Shown here piece after piece: positions 44,791 through 58,559 of a stretch of DNA of 64,000 bases. This DNA is from Heliopora coerulea. Its lineage: Eukaryota; Cnidaria; Anthozoa; Scleralcyonacea; Helioporidae. The stretch lies in the NCBI GenBank assembly GCA_030142905.1, contig JASJOG010000122.1:979526-1043525 (forward strand), in the 5' to 3' direction. The position numbers and the translations under genes are program-made. Each line of letters opens with the position of its first letter. Within the stretch, counting starts at the first letter, position 1. The notes under the pieces are model-generated. The model did not search any database and had not been told where the DNA came from. It saw only the letters and a program-made list of their open reading frames with translations.

Positions 44791-46006
44791 CAGTGGTTAT
44801 TCAATTATCCGACCCCTCGTTTATCCGGACTTCAATTATCCGGCCTAACATCGGAACCTCGAGTTTGAAAACGAAAACTATACCTTGTGTCCAAAAAAAA
44901 ACATAAATCACCGCGCCGCACATCATTCTTGCTGCGCCATCAAAAAGCGTAACAAACAAAATGGTGCAGGTAACCACAAACCGTTCCAACAGTCACGATG
45001 TAAATTTTCGTTTACCATATTTGGTCATTGTTCCTTTCACATGCTGCATGCATATGATTGGCTGGTTTAAACACGCATGCTGAGAATACACAACTTCCCT
45101 TCATGAGAACACGGTGTTTGTTTGCACGTGTGTTAAGATTTTGTGCAGATATGATTTACGGAATGGATTCAAGCAAGCAAAAGCGAAAGCGAGTTGTCCT
45201 CACAATTGAGGACAAAGTCGAAATATGTGACATGGTGGAAAAGAAAATTCCTCGCTCCGAAATCATGGCCAAATTTAACATAGGAAAGTCGACCGTCGGA
45301 GACATTCTTAAGCAGCAAAAAGAACTGAGAGAATTCAAACAAAATAGATCCGAGCTCGGAATTGCCAAGTCACTGAAATCCAAAAAAACTATGAAAGGGG
45401 GCATGTTTGGCCAGTTAGATGATGCTCTCTATTTGTGGTTTCGTCAGCAACGCGAGAAAGGTTCCCCCGTTACCGGCCCAATCTTGTCGGAGAAGGCTAT
45501 CGAATTTCACAGCATGATTTATCCCAACGCTGCTCGCGAATTCAAGGCCAGCCTTGGATTTCAGTACAGGTTTTGCTCTCGCTTTGGAATCAAGAGTTTG
45601 GCAATTTCTGGGGAAAAACTAAGCGCCGATAATGCATCTGCTGATGAATTCATTGAAAGGTTCCCCAGTGTTGTCGAGGGATACCTGCCGAGATGTTTGA
45701 CAAATGCCTTTTGTGGTTGCGCTGGCAAGAAGAAGCCTCGGTGGCCAACACGGCCACACTCGTACAGCTGCGGGAAATTGCCGCAGAGAAGCGCAGGGCC
45801 GCACGGGTACAACCGAAAATTCACGCCTTTTTCCGCCCAAAATAACTTTGTTTTTGTAATTATACTTTTTGACAAGGCAGAGAAAAAACTTTTTTACAGT
45901 GCTAGTGGGTGTTTTATTATGTTTTCGATTATCCGGATTTTTTGATTATCCGGACATTTTTCAGATTCCCCTGTACCACACCGGCCGGATAATTGAATAA
46001 CCACTG
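44791..46006 (+). mobile_element. Tigger (pogo-like) transposon in the Gypsy reverse transcriptase
   Basis: Perfect 21-bp terminal inverted repeats starting CAGTGGTTATTCAATTATCC, with target duplication TA (44789-44790 and 46007-46008). Subterminal TTATCCGG copies near both ends (44821-44845, 45929-45960) look like transposase binding sites. Removing the element and one TA restores the Gypsy frame across the site (LKIV then LDRF). 1216 bp. Confidence 0.95.
45058..45885 (+). pseudogene. Tigger transposase lacking its catalytic domain
   Basis: From M near 45172 (MDSSKQKRKRVVLTIEDKVE) come a psq-type helix-turn-helix (ICDMVEKKIPRSEIMAKFNI) and a CENP-B/Tc5-type DNA-binding domain (LWFRQQREKGSPVTGPILSE, GFQYRFCSRFGIKSLAISGE). 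Right after ERFPSVVEGY the sequence jumps, in another frame, to the C-terminus (KCLLWLRWQEEASVANTATL ... FFRPK, stop near 45844). The DDE domain is deleted. The remaining frame would encode a DNA-binding protein without nuclease. Confidence 0.85.
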
Positions 46007-46008
46007 TA

Positions 46009-46647
46009 TTGGATAGGTTTCGGCAACATAATTTGCGAGTTAAATTGGAGAAGTGTCGATTTGCGGAAACGAAAGTGTCTTTTCTCGGCCATGTGATCTC
46101 GAAACAGGGGGTGATGCCAGACCCAAGTAAGGTCAAAGCGGTACAGGAAATTGCACCCCCGACGTGTCTAAAAGAACTGCGGAGTTTTCTAGGGCTAGCT
46201 AGCTATTATCGACGGCTTTATTCCTAACTTTGCAACTATCGCTGCTTCGTTGACAAAACTTACAACAAAAGCCGAATCGCAGAAACCTTTCTACTGGTCA
46301 AACGAATGTGAGATTTCTTTTGTGCACCTTAAACGTCAGCTCTGTTCCGCACCACTATTAGCCTATCCAAAATTCGACCGAGAGTTTACGTTATATACCG
46401 ATGCGTCAGATGTCGGCCTCGGCGTAGTTTTGTCTCAACGAGATTACAACGACATGGAACGAGTCGTAGCCTTACACCTCGAGAACGCAACTATGCTACC
46501 ACCGAGAAGGAAGCTCTCGCAATTCACTACGGGACATAGCATTTTCGTCTTTACCTTCTAGGCCGCAAATTTATCATTGTCACTGATCACAGTGCACTTC
46601 GTTGGCTAAATAGTATAGAGCCAAAAGGGCGGGTAGCGCGGTGGTTA
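46009..46647 (+). pseudogene. Gypsy reverse transcriptase end and RNase H start
   Basis: The reverse transcriptase resumes after the Tigger insertion (LDRFRQHNLRVKLEKCRFAE, FLGHVISKQGV, FLGLASYYRR). A frameshift lies near 46210, after which RNase H reads EFTLYTDASDVGLGVVLSQ. A second frameshift near 46455 and a TAG near 46530 follow, then GRKFIIVTDHSALRWLNS leads into the next frame. Confidence 0.85.
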
Positions 46648-48453
46648 ATGGATCTGCAGGAATTTGAGTTTTCGGTTCAACATAGACCTGGAAAATCACA
46701 CTGCAATGCCGACGCCTTATCTCGTTTAGTGAACGAAAGCAGCGACCGCGTGGCAGAATGTTCAACCACCCGTTTTGTTACACCAGCACAAGAACACGAC
46801 AAAGCGGCGAAACGCTGGTTTAAAACACCGCTTTACTATGGATTTCTACTATTAATCCTTTTTCGAAATATAGTTAACTGGTCTAGTGATTCTGTATCCC
46901 GAACACAATACACTTCAGCTGATTCAATACTTAACACTGAAGCGCCCCCCTTTCAACCCTCTGCGTGTAAGGAAGTATGTGCCTCTTACCATACAAATGC
47001 AGTCACGATTAATCAGATAATTAATTTGCATGAAGCGCAACGCCAAGATACGTGTATTTCTAAGGTCATTAAGCTCAAACTTCAAAAGAAGCCAAGACCT
47101 GACTTTAACGATTGGAAAGATGACCCCATATTACGAAATTTTTGGTATAATTATGACCGATTATTTATGTATGAGGACCTTTTAGTAAGATCTCGTCAGA
47201 AACACTCCGCTCATCCTAATCACACTGTCGTTGTTCCGCAATCCGTTGTGCCAACAATCCTTCAAGGCATGCATGATAGTCCTTCTTGTGGTCATCTAGG
47301 TTCAGTGAGAACGGAGGAAAGAATTCGCGAAAGATTTTATTGGCCAAATTTGCGCGCATCAGTTCAGTCTCATGTACGACACTGCCTATCTTGCCAACGG
47401 CGTAAATCGCCGCCAATCCCATACAAAGCGCCCATGCAAACTATAGATGTCGGTGAACCTTTTACTTTTTGGGCATTAGATTACATGGGACCTGTGCCGG
47501 AGACCACCAAAGAAAACAAGTATATACTTGTGCTCATGGACCACTTTACCAAGTGGTGTGAAGCATTTCTAACGAAAGATCAGAAGGCTTCTACGGTAGC
47601 TAATATTTTAGTGTCCAAAGTGTTTTAGCGCTTCGGACCCCCAGCTGTGCTGCATTTGGATCAAGGTTCAAACTTCGAAAGCACACTCATGCACGAAATT
47701 TGCAACATAATGGGAATAACAAAGACGCGCACTACAGCCTACCATCCCAGTGGTGATGGCCAGGTCGAACGGCAGAATCGCACACTGCAAGATATGCTCG
47801 CTAATTATGTATCCACTAGAGCAGACGATTGGGATGTATGGTTAGACCCCGTTGTATATGCATACAACACTAGTAAACACGAATCTACCGGGTTTAGCCC
47901 ATACGAATTAGTCTTTGGTAAGCTCCCTCGCATGCCTTTGGAATTGGAATTTGGTGTGATCGTCGGAAACCCTAGTACCCAAACAGAGTATGCACAAACA
48001 GTTAGAACAGTTCTTCAAAATGTCAGACATATCACTAAAGAAGGATTAAGACAGGTGAGTTTGGCTAGACGTGTTCAGCACAAAAATCCGAAATGGAAAC
48101 CGTATGTTACGGGTCAAACAGTTTGGGTGAGACGCCCTAAGAAATGGAAGCTCGGTAGGAAGTGGATCGGTCCATATGAGGTGTTGAATAGACTAGGAGT
48201 GACATACCGTGTGCGGTCGGAGGAAGGAAGAAAGATGGTAGTTCATCACGACAATCTTAAGTTGTGTTATATACCGTTGGATAAGGGGCGAGTTGTGTCT
48301 CCTGGACATGAATCGGGAGAGTTTACAGTGGTCCACAACTTGCCTCAACACCCCAATGCTCGACCATTTCGCTGCAGGCCTAGAGGTGAAGCCCCCCTTA
48401 AGGCAACGTTATCAACTCCGGCAAAATATACGTCCTCCAGTACGTTATCCTGA
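46648..48453 (+). pseudogene. Gypsy RNase H end and integrase
   Basis: RNase H closes with VQHRPGKSHCNADALSR. The integrase has the HHCC zinc region (HDSPSCGHLGSVRTEERIRE ... HVRHCLSCQRR) and the D,D-35-E core: Asp in ALDYMGP, Asp in LDQGSNF, Glu in DGQVERQNRTL. The GPY/F module is near 48165. One TAG at 47626-47628 splits the core between the first and second Asp. The C-terminus ends at 48453. Confidence 0.9.
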
Positions 48454-48585
48454 TGACATTCGTTACTGATTCACTTACTTGTCGCTAGGAAAACATAAGA
48501 TGTGCTTTTGTAATATTCTCTTAGGTTTGTGGCTGAATATCAAATATGCTTTTGTAAAAATTTTTAGTTTTCGGGACGAAAACTT

Positions 48586-48597
48586 AAGTGGGGGGAG
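48586..48597 (+). other. Polypurine tract
   Basis: AAGTGGGGGGAG immediately before the 3' LTR, the expected plus-strand primer. Confidence 0.8.
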
Positions 48598-48599
48598 TG

Positions 48600-48835
48600 T
48601 GTAACTGTTCAATGTCTGTCAATATTTCAGACAAGCGGCCTGTAGGAGTGTAAAATGTGTTAATTACTGTGTATCCTGTTTGTGTAATCTTTATGTTAAC
48701 TTAATTACTCGGAGGAAATTAAAAATATAAAAATAGTAACATAACAAAGATAAAAACAGAGTTTGGAAAAAGAATAAAGTCAGATTTGCACTGGATCTCA
48801 GAGTGTGCGCGTTTCCATTCTATCGGCACGTAACA
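48600..48835 (+). repeat. Gypsy 3' LTR
   Basis: TGTAACTGTTCAATG to GGCACGTAACA, 236 bp, followed by CATA. Confidence 0.95.
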
Positions 48836-48839
48836 CATA

Positions 48840-50100
48840 GGAAATGCAAAACGTGATGTAACATCATTTTTGGTAGCCTTTTGTGGATTTGTCGAGTCTT
48901 TTCCCCCTAAAAGATGTCGTATTTCACCGTGTGAAGGCTTGGAAAAACGTAGTTTCTTGACTTCAGGCTCTATTTACGTCTTCGTATGAAACAAACATTC
49001 ATCTGCTTCTGGACTTAGTGTTATTTATCGCCGGATTTCATGCGACACGCTTTAATCATGTGCCAAAGACATACTTCGTTTACGTGCTGTTATAGCCCCT
49101 TCGGGCAACAATTTCAAAATTATTGCCCGCTCGGGATACACTTAGATTTAGATAAGGCCAAGTGACCATAATTCAACCAATGGCAGTGTTACCACCAGCG
49201 AAACTCCAGCTATATAACAATGGTGGATATTTACTATATTCACCGACTCTAAGGTGAATAATTGTTTTAGTACATACCTCACGTAATTGATTTCACACGT
49301 ATCTTTTTTTTTAATATTTAAAACAATTTTACCAAAAGTTGGCTCGTCGCCCGCTCGTCATTTGTAAACAAAACATTCTGAACATATCTTGAGTGTATTT
49401 ATCTCTAAAAAGTAAAAGAAATATCCCAGGATACTTGATTGTTTAATTGCCAAATTCCGTTGCCTTTTTGGTATTGTCTAGCACGGCGGCTTTGTTAATT
49501 CAAAACGATTTTCTCTTCCCGAAACTGAAACAAATCGATAAGCCGTCTTGTTTTGCTCTGAGATGAATAGTGCAGATGTTCCTCCTAGAGGATCCAATCA
49601 GATTGAGTAAAAAACACTATTCATATACGAATTTTAGGCTAATTATTGATATATTATTCCAGACCTGCAGTTGTAAAAAACTTTAGAAAAAGTCTGGTAC
49701 ACCAAGAAATATCTATTTCCAAGCTCTCTTCTAAATTTTAACTTCATAATCTGGGCATTTCTCTCTACCAAATTCACTCAATACTCTTCAAGACGTATCC
49801 AGATTATTTCAGATGAACCATGTACCCATCCAGATGTAGCTTGTTTTCAATTTGTCACCTCAAGCATCAATTTTTGTCTGTTCTGATTTGAAAAATGGCA
49901 TAAGTTCAGCGTAAGTCCCTTAAGTTCACACACCTTCCCCATAAGATTATTTTAAAGAAATAGTCTCGCACACTTTTTCTCAAAAGATTATTTTAAAGAA
50001 ACAGTCATCTTCTGCTGAAGTCAAATGGAAGTTATATGCATCAATTTTTCAAAACTTTTGTTTTCTAAAGTTACTTTTAAGGCATCTATGTTTTTTCTAC
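48840..50100. other. No recognised gene
   Basis: A small hairpin, GGGCAACAATTT/AAATTATTGCCC, lies near 49113-49138 within GC-richer sequence. Otherwise featureless to me. The right part may be the 5' region of the next transposon. Confidence 0.4.
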
Positions 50101-50113
50101 TCTATTTTCAAAG

Positions 50114-50623
50114 TTGCCATCACATATTTCCTCAAGGACACTGGGACTGCTAAAATGCACTTTTAGTGTTTCATTTGCAATAGTGACAGAGACCTTTCGA
50201 GATGTTTGTCCGGCAGCAACAAAAGCTTTGGGTCCTTTGTACATTCATCTCCCCAACAGCCATGAGAAGCTGACAAGAAATTATGCTGCCTGGGAGTTAA
50301 AATAAGAATTTCCCCAAGTGTTAAGGGCAGTAGATGGAACATATATTCTAATAATCAAACCATACACCAATTCTCAACGGTATTTTTCCTTGAAGCTTAA
50401 ATATAAATTTAATGTCCAAGCAGTCAGTAATGCGGAGGGTCACCTCATGGATGTTGACATCAGGTTACCTGCTAGTACTCGTGATGCAATAGTTCTTTGC
50501 ATTAAGTACAATAAATATTGTCCTAAGAAGCAAACTAATTCCAAACAACTATCCCCACGTTTACCCAGTCAAGATCAATTTGGCATTGTAATGCTTGTCA
50601 TTCAGCTTGCTGATCCTGCGTAG
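50114..50623 (+). pseudogene. PIF/Harbinger-like transposase fragment
   Basis: Two frames join across a TAA near 50303 and a frame change: ALGPLYIHLPNSHEKL, then FPQVLRAVDGTYILI (first catalytic Asp), KYKFNVQAVSNAEGHLMDVD (second Asp region) and LPASTRDAI. These match DDE_Tnp_4. The third catalytic part is lost. It is a different family from the transposase at 26043-27110. Confidence 0.75.
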
Positions 50624-51647
50624 CTACCGTTACTTTGGGTCTGAAAAGACTATCCTCACTGTGCCAGTGAAAAACGTTGGACTTTTAATCAGACGTTAAG
50701 GAACTGAGTGTACCTTTGTAAGGTTGAAGGCCATGTGGCATATTTGAACCAAACACATATACTTTAAACTTTGCGACATCCTGTAACTGATTTATACATG
50801 TTTTATTCTGCATAATTGGTGTGAAGAAAATCGCAGCAATATTGATGATGCAGTTTGAGAAGACAAATGATCAACTGATAAAACCAACTACCAACAGTCA
50901 AATGATCTTCACCTATTCTTCTAGTGAGATAAAGAAGGTTAGGGTCATGTTCAAGGAATACTTCTCCCAATATTACCTCAGTTAATCACTAAATGGATTT
51001 TACGTACGTTTAAACAGCAGCATAAAACTGTTTAAATGTTTCATTTGATGACAATATAACTATCGTGATACAATAGAAACATCTGTTCTATATATACACT
51101 ATGATACACTGTAATAGCAGAGAGCATAGCAATATAAATTTTATTTTCTATGTTGAACAAACAAAAACAAATATTCAATAATTGTTTTGGACAACTAACA
51201 TCACTGTTATAACTTTATTGTCATGGTTAAGTAGCAGACATGATAACACAACTGTTAATATATAGTCTGTGCATAATGTTTTGCAAATCATTTTTCTTGG
51301 AGATAACAGTGTTGATGCAGTTACACTACGCCTGGGGTTTCATTTAATAAGACTTGATGGCCAATTGTTTGTGATTGAAAGTGTGCAAGAGCACTTGTTC
51401 CTGGGGCAGCTGAACAACTCCTGTATAGAAATTGAGAATTAGCCTGTGCCACAGGTGCAAGCATCTAAGTTAGGAAACCTTGGCAAACAATCCTGTTTGT
51501 TGATGGTATTGTGGTTGCTGAGTTTGAAAAATTTTTTTCACCATTTTCATGCTGGGAGCGGATGATTCGCTTAGCACAGCAATCGATGCTGCAATGGCCT
51601 ACATCACAGATCCTGTCTGGTCATCTTTACCTGTATAACCCAATTGT

Positions 51648-52347
51648 TCAATAATGTTTTCTTCCAGTTCTAAATCTCTTGGGAGTTCCTAATGGAAATA
51701 CCTTCTTTCCATCCTTGCCCGAACATTCAGTGCCCATTTTCACGTTTAGAATCGACAAATCCTTCCACAGGTACTTTTGTCTTATTTTGCTTACTTTGGT
51801 AGTGTTCGTTTTTCGGTGTACTGATGACAGATAAATCATTTTCGACACTATTTCCAAATCAACTGCCCTGCTCTTGGGCAGGCACCACAGATATGCACTA
51901 CCGTTTTCTTGAATTACAAGCGTCTGGACTCCGAAATCACTGTGTTATGAGGACGCTGAACCTTGCCGCAAATAACAACAGGTATCCAGGGGTTGCTTGT
52001 AATCTTTCTTGAGCCTGAACAAATATTTTCTGCAACATCCGTACTAAACAGTGATTTCAGGTTCTTGTACTTTCTTGCTACTTTGTTATAGGCGTCTTTT
52101 AGCTGTTGCTTTCTTTTACGATTTCATACACGATGTACTCATCACTCGTCAACAAATTTACGTCCTTTGGTGGAAGAGTTAGAGTAATTGGCTCAGTGTC
52201 TTGGAAAACCTTAGCGACTTGAAGGCGGGCATGTTCAAATAATGTCACCTTGTCCGAAACTGATTCATTATTTTTACCCAATCTTTGGATCTTAAACGCT
52301 TCAGTATCTCCAAAAATTCTCTCACCGTCTCCTCCTTGCACACCCAT
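51648..52347 (-). pseudogene. Unassigned minus-strand frames, possible Harbinger partner gene
   Basis: Two minus-strand frames (51857-51648, with KYLWKDLSILNVKMGTECSG; and 52347-52099, with DTEAFKIQRLGKNNESVSDK). They lie about 1-1.7 kb from, and convergent with, the transposase fragment, as the Myb-like gene does in Harbinger elements. I see no clear SANT motif, so this is inference from position. Confidence 0.3.
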
Positions 52348-52423
52348 CTTCCATTCTAGTCCTTCATTTTAATATCATTGACACTTTCACGCATGCGCCT
52401 AATAGGTATTTCCGGAATTCGTT

Positions 52424-52619
52424 TGTTTACATGAAGCGGATTGGATTACTTCCAGTCAAACCGATTGAGATTTCAAGTGAATCCTCCATCTCAAATCGAT
52501 CGACTTTTTCGAGTGGTTTGATTTTAAGTCAATCGGCTTCATGAAAACAAAATATGAAGAATCAACAGAATAGGATTGTATACAATCCGATTCAAATTCA
52601 ATCTGGCTTCCTGTAAACA
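52424..52619. mobile_element. MITE-like element
   Basis: 196 bp with inverted ends TGTTTACATGAAGC and TGTTTACAGGAAGC (inverted at the right). The interior also has AATCCGATT-like inverted pieces. It could be a stand-alone MITE or the terminus of the neighbouring Harbinger-like element. Confidence 0.5.
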
Positions 52620-55600
52620 CCACCTGAATAACATGACCCAAATATTATTAATTATCAGATTATAACAGTTAGCCAATTAGAAAAAGGAATGTGAAAGATG
52701 AGACGAGAAAGATAGAGGGAGGAAAATAACCCAAACAGAACGGAAGCGACGTTCTTATTAAGAGAGGGTTTATGTTATGAAATGCGAAGAATTTAACTAA
52801 GCAAATAAAGAGGTGAATTGCAAGAAGAAAGAATGGAGAAGAGATGCAATGGCAAGTTTCAGTTGAGTATGTGAGAATCCTAGAACATAAAGGATGTGAA
52901 ACTTCCTCGTCTCATCTTTCACCTTCTTTATTCTTATTGGCTTAAATTTCAATCTGATACCTTTTGTAAATATATTTAGCATAATGTTTGGATCTTGCTA
53001 TTTACTTTGACAATGTCGCCCGTCGGCAAGTACAAGAAATAGAAAGCAAAATGACGCTTTTTCTGAAGGTCTTCATCTAAATCATGTAACACGAAGTGAA
53101 GCGAAGTTTTAGCGTACGCAGCTCAAGAACATGTAGAAGGAACTAGGACACGATTTCAGATATGTGAATTGATGTGAAGCAAAAAAGGCGAGTAAGCGAA
53201 TGCAATAATTTGTATTATAACATCTTATCTTCATTTGAGCTCTAAAGCACTTTTAACCACGTACCGGTATATTAAAAAGAAGGATTGGGGTAAGACTAGA
53301 GAGGAAGTTGAGGTATTGTCAGATTGTCTAACACATATCAGGTTGAGTAAACAAAGTGATAGCGCTAGATCGACTTGAAGCAGAAATTTGTTGAAAGAGG
53401 TCTAGCCATGCTAAACCAAAGTAAAACTCACGAAGAAATACAAGTTAAACGACGTACAAATCCGCTATTTAAAAAAAAAAGCATCTAGAATGATATCAAA
53501 TCTGAATACCAGGCAAAACTAAAAGATATTTCATCTTACCTAATTATTTTTGAAGGAAGCCTGTGGCACAGGGTTTATATATGAAAGCGTATATTGAATA
53601 ACCGCGTAACAGAAAACGAAGAAAAATAATCTAGGCGCTAGTGAAGTTTGACACCAGGAATGCTGTTATCGGCCCTTCTACGGTATGTCAACGAAAGGAA
53701 TATGTAAATCAGAAAGCGATTACGCTTTACTCAGATCATGCGCAGTTACCAGTTCATTATGCTATCAAACTTGACACGAAAGGAAAGCGAAAGAAATCGA
53801 GAAGGAATATGTGGCTGATCTTTAACAAGGAAATGGTTTAGACGGCAGCTTGCTTACCTTGACGATACTCGTCGCTCGAAAGGCTCCAGTATCAACTTTC
53901 AAAGTAAAATTGCTCCACCTTTTCCTTTCTACGTGTTCCTACTGTTATAAACAGAACTTTGCTCTCCTCGACATCAGGTAATAACTGTAGTTAAAACTTT
54001 AAATATCGTACTTGCATGGCGCAGGGCCATAGAGACACTCGAGTGTATTGCGCATGTAAAATGCGTTTAACCTGTGTTTTCTCAGCTAGTCACACCCATC
54101 TTGAATCGAAAGATATTCATATCCTAGATATCAGAGTCCTAGATTACGACAAGTATCGTTACCGTAAACTTTTACGGAGAACTATTCTTCCGATTTCCCA
54201 CTGGAGCACTTTTAAGTATTCTTTCTTCAGTGGTAGAATTACGGTTTGTAGTTTAGCCATGGTATAAATTTGATCTGTCAACTCTTTAATGCCAGAGCAA
54301 AGCCAGTATTGTCTTAACACAAACGAGTTCATTTAAACGAATACGATGCAAAACATCAGCAAGAGCCATTCCACTGCTGTGAACAATAATATGGCAACAC
54401 CATAATACAGAGTACGAATAAGTTCCAGATGCTTAAATTCGATGGAACCAAGCTGAACCTGACGGAACCATTATACCCAATTAAACTGAGCAAGCAAACT
54501 GGAGAAAATGAATACGACAAACCAATCGCAAACAAAGGCAGAAAACATTTTTAAGTAATTGAAACCGAGTTGAAGAAACCCAAAGCAAAATGACGCTTTC
54601 TCTGAATGTTTTCGTCATAGCCATGTAAACCAAAGTAAACGCATGTAAGAGGAACTACAACACGATGCTAGATATGTGAATTGACATTACATAAGTAAAG
54701 GTGAGTCAAAGAATACTGTATTTTAAATAATGTCACCCACATTTAAGCTCTGAAGCGCTGTTAACCGTGCATATTAAAGTGGAGGATTCAGTAGGCCTTA
54801 AAAGGAATCTCAGGTAAGGTAACATTGTTGAAAGTAAATCAGGTTGATAAAAACTAGTCTCACTAGATCAACCTCAACCCGAAAGTTACTGAAAGAAATC
54901 ATGCTATGCCACAGCATAGTAAAACACAAGAACAAATTAAAGTTAAAGAACATACAAAAGCGCCATCAGGAAGAAAACCATCGCATTCAAAATATCAGAT
55001 CCACTAAATTAAAATACACAGCAAAACTAAAACACATTTCAACCTACCTTATTATACTTTTGAAAGAAATCCTCTGCACTGGGTTCACATACGAAAATGA
55101 CCGCTGAGTAACGGTTGATTAGAAAGCTAAGGGATATACTCTAGTCAAGTGGCATTGAAGTTTCACACCAGGAGTATTATTAATGGCACTTAGTTGCTGT
55201 GTCGACCGAAGGAAACTGTAAGTCAGTCTGCGATTACGTTTTATTCAGATCATGCGCAGTTACCAGTTTATAATCTTGACAAGCTTGACGCAAAAGGATA
55301 GCCAAGGAAACCGCAAAGGAGTATGGTGATTCGTGATAAACTAGGACCTGATGTTTGTAAAGCGTATGGCTTGGACCGCAGTTTGCTTATGCTGACGATG
55401 CTCATCGCTAAAAAACTGCATCAACTTTCAAAATGTAATTGCTCTACCTTTTCCTTTCTACGTGTTATTTTTATAAACAAAACTTTGCTCTCCTCGACAT
55501 CAGGTGTGAACTGTAGTTAAAGACGTAAATATCATAGGGCATAGTGAAAAGTCATAGAGACATTCGGGTGTGCTGGTGTGCTGCGTATGTACAATGCATG

Positions 55601-58559
55601 TTAGCTAAATTTTCTCAGGCAATCACGTCTACCTTGATCCCACAAGAAACTTCATGTCTTAAACTAGCAACATTGGAACAAAGTAAAATCGAAAATACAT
55701 TTCGAAATTTAGACCTACGCCACGGATTTTGATATATTAAATTCAGAACCGATTGTGAAGCTCCCTTTACTTTGAGTTTTGTATACATAACTTACTGATG
55801 CAATGTGAATATTTAATGTGACATTCATTCGTATGCATAAATACGGTAACATTTCATTGAGCAAGCTTTTACGCTGGAAGGTCCTAACGATGAGCAAACT
55901 ACCTCATTTTTACAATAATTTCCCTGCAGTGAGAATTCGTTTGTCACATTGACATTTTATAAGATGGTCGTTGTAAAATTCTGCTTGGTTTCCACTTTTG
56001 CTTCGTACCTAAGACCACTCTTGTAGTCTTTTGCTTGCATGTGTACTTGAGTATCTGACGTACATGATAACAAGAGAAAGTTCAATGAGAGAAGCAATAT
56101 ATTTAATAATCGTCAAGAAAATTTACACAAAAGAAGGTCTAAAGCTAACGTGCGTTTCTTGATAACCATTTTTCCTTATCAAAAACTGCTTTGGAAGTAA
56201 GTCTACAAGTAAAGAGTCCAATGACTCCCTAGCCGAATGTCAGGGAGATGTAAAGCTTGTGGCCTTCAAATCAGATTCAAAATCTTCTTCATACACAGCA
56301 AGCTAACAAGCATTCACACATTTTTCTGGTTGGTTTCCACAAAACATCATTATGAAGGGCAGTGAACCCTTCAGGGTATTTCACAGAAGATTCTTTACAT
56401 GAAACGTCAATATCATGTTATGAAACTGTTTATTTAAATTGAGTTTAAAGTTTAAGGTTTAAAGTGAGCAGGCAAACCGAAAAAAACGAATGCGTGAAAC
56501 CAATCGTAAACAAATGCACAAAACAGTTTCAGTCGTTGAAACTGAGTTGAAGAAATCGAAAGCAGGATGACGGTTTCTCCGAAGGTTTTCACCATAGCCA
56601 TGTAACTCAAAGTAAGGCGAACGAAACTCAAGGGCATGAAAAAAACAACTACAACACGATTTTAGATAAGTGAATTCACATTAAATAAGCAAAGGCGAGT
56701 CATCGAATGCAATATTCTAAATTATATTATGTTACGTAGATTTAAGCTCTAAAGCGCTTCTAATCTGTGTCAAAGCGAAGGATTAAAAAATACTTAACAG
56801 GAAGTTCGGGCATAGCTAGATTGTTTAAAGCACATCAGGTTGATTAAACAAAGTGGGATCACTAGACCAATCTCAACCAGAAAGTTACTGAACAAGATAG
56901 AGCTATGCTAAAATATAGTAAAACGCAAGTGCAAGTTAAAGTTAAGTTAAAGAACATACAAAATCACAAACAACAGCGCTATTAGGACGAAAATCATTGC
57001 ATTCAAGATATCAGATCATTAAAAAATTCAAAACTAAAAGACATTTCAACCTACCTTATTAGTTTTGGAAGAAGTCCTGGGCATAGGGTTCACATACGAA
57101 AATGACCATTGAGCAAATGGTTGATCCGAAAGCGAAGGGAAATACTCTAATCATGTGGCAATAAAGTTTGACACCAGGACTGGGTTAATGGCACTTCGTT
57201 GCAGTGATGACTGAAGAAAACAGTAAGTCCGTCTTCGATTATGTTGCACTCAAATCATGCGCAGTTAACAGTCTATGTTAACAAACTTGGTACGAAAGAA
57301 AGGCGGAGGAAATCGCGAAGGAATATGGTGATTCGTCATCAACCATGGCTGATCGTTCGAAAGTATATGGCTTGAACTGCAGTTTCCTTATCTTGATGAT
57401 ACTCATCGCTCATAAATCACTGCACCAATTTCAAAGGACAATTGCTCTATCTTTTCCTTTCTACGCGTTCTTACTGTTATAAACAGAACACTTCTCTCCT
57501 CGACATAAGGTGAGAACTATTAAAAATGTAAATATCATACGTGCATAGCTTAATCCCATATAGGCACTCTGGTGGGCTGTGAATGTAAAATTTATGCTAC
57601 ATGATATTTCTCACGTAGTCATATCTATATAGAATCGAACTACAGATTCATATCCAAGGTAGCATAGTCCTAGATTACACAAAGAATCATTCATGTGAAC
57701 TTTTATGGAGGATTGTTTTTGGCAATTTCGCAATAGGCCACTTTTAAATTCTAGTTCTGTTTTCTATTCTACGATTCAGGAGGCAGTTCCATCTCGTTAT
57801 GAATTTGATATGGTAACTCCTTGATCCCACAACAAACGTTGTGTCTTAAACTAGCAACATTGGTAGAAAGTAAAATAGAATAATAGATTTCAAAATCTAG
57901 ACTTTGGGCACAGATTTTAGCATATGAAATTCTGAACCGACTGTACCGCTCCCTTTCCTTTGGGACGCATAAAAGTAGTTCAATGATACAATGTAAATAT
58001 TTCCATGTGGCATTCATTGCTGTCCATATGAAATTCTGAACCAAATATGTTGCTCCCTTCGCACTAGGATGCATAAAAACAATTCGCCGATACAAAATGT
58101 GGACATTTGATACGGCGTTCGTTGGTATGCTTAAATATAGTAATACTTCGTTGATCAAGTTCTTATGCTACAAGGTCTTCTCGATAAGCCAAATTGTGTA
58201 ATCGTCACATGAATTTTCTTGCACCAATAACGTGTTTGTTAAATTTACATTTTATAAGTTAGTCTGACGTTGCTTAAACCACGCAGTATTACAATTTTTT
58301 CCTTATCAAAAGCTACCTTGGAATTGACTCTATAACTAACGAGTTTAATTACTCCCAAATGGTATGTCAGGGATATGTATATCCTTCAGACATTCAAATT
58401 CGTTTCCAAATCCTCTCTATGCAGTATAACCTAACAAGGACTTACATATTATCGTGGTTGCTTTCAGCAAAACATCATTATGAAGGGTAGTCAACCCTTA
58501 AAAAAATTCACATGAGATTTCACATTATATGAGACGTCAATTTCGTATTACGGAATGAG

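Larger units (their letters stand above)
42093..48835 (+). mobile_element. Complete Ty3/Gypsy retrotransposon
   Basis: Two 236-bp LTRs flank gag, protease, reverse transcriptase, RNase H and integrase in Gypsy order. Target duplication CATA lies at 42089-42092 and 48836-48839. The LTRs differ at about 6 of 236 positions by eye, suggesting a fairly recent insertion. It carries a nested Tigger transposon (44791-46006). No envelope-like ORF. A GPY/F module (KWIGPYEVLNRL) ends the integrase. Coding lesions noted below show that it is inactive. Confidence 0.95.
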
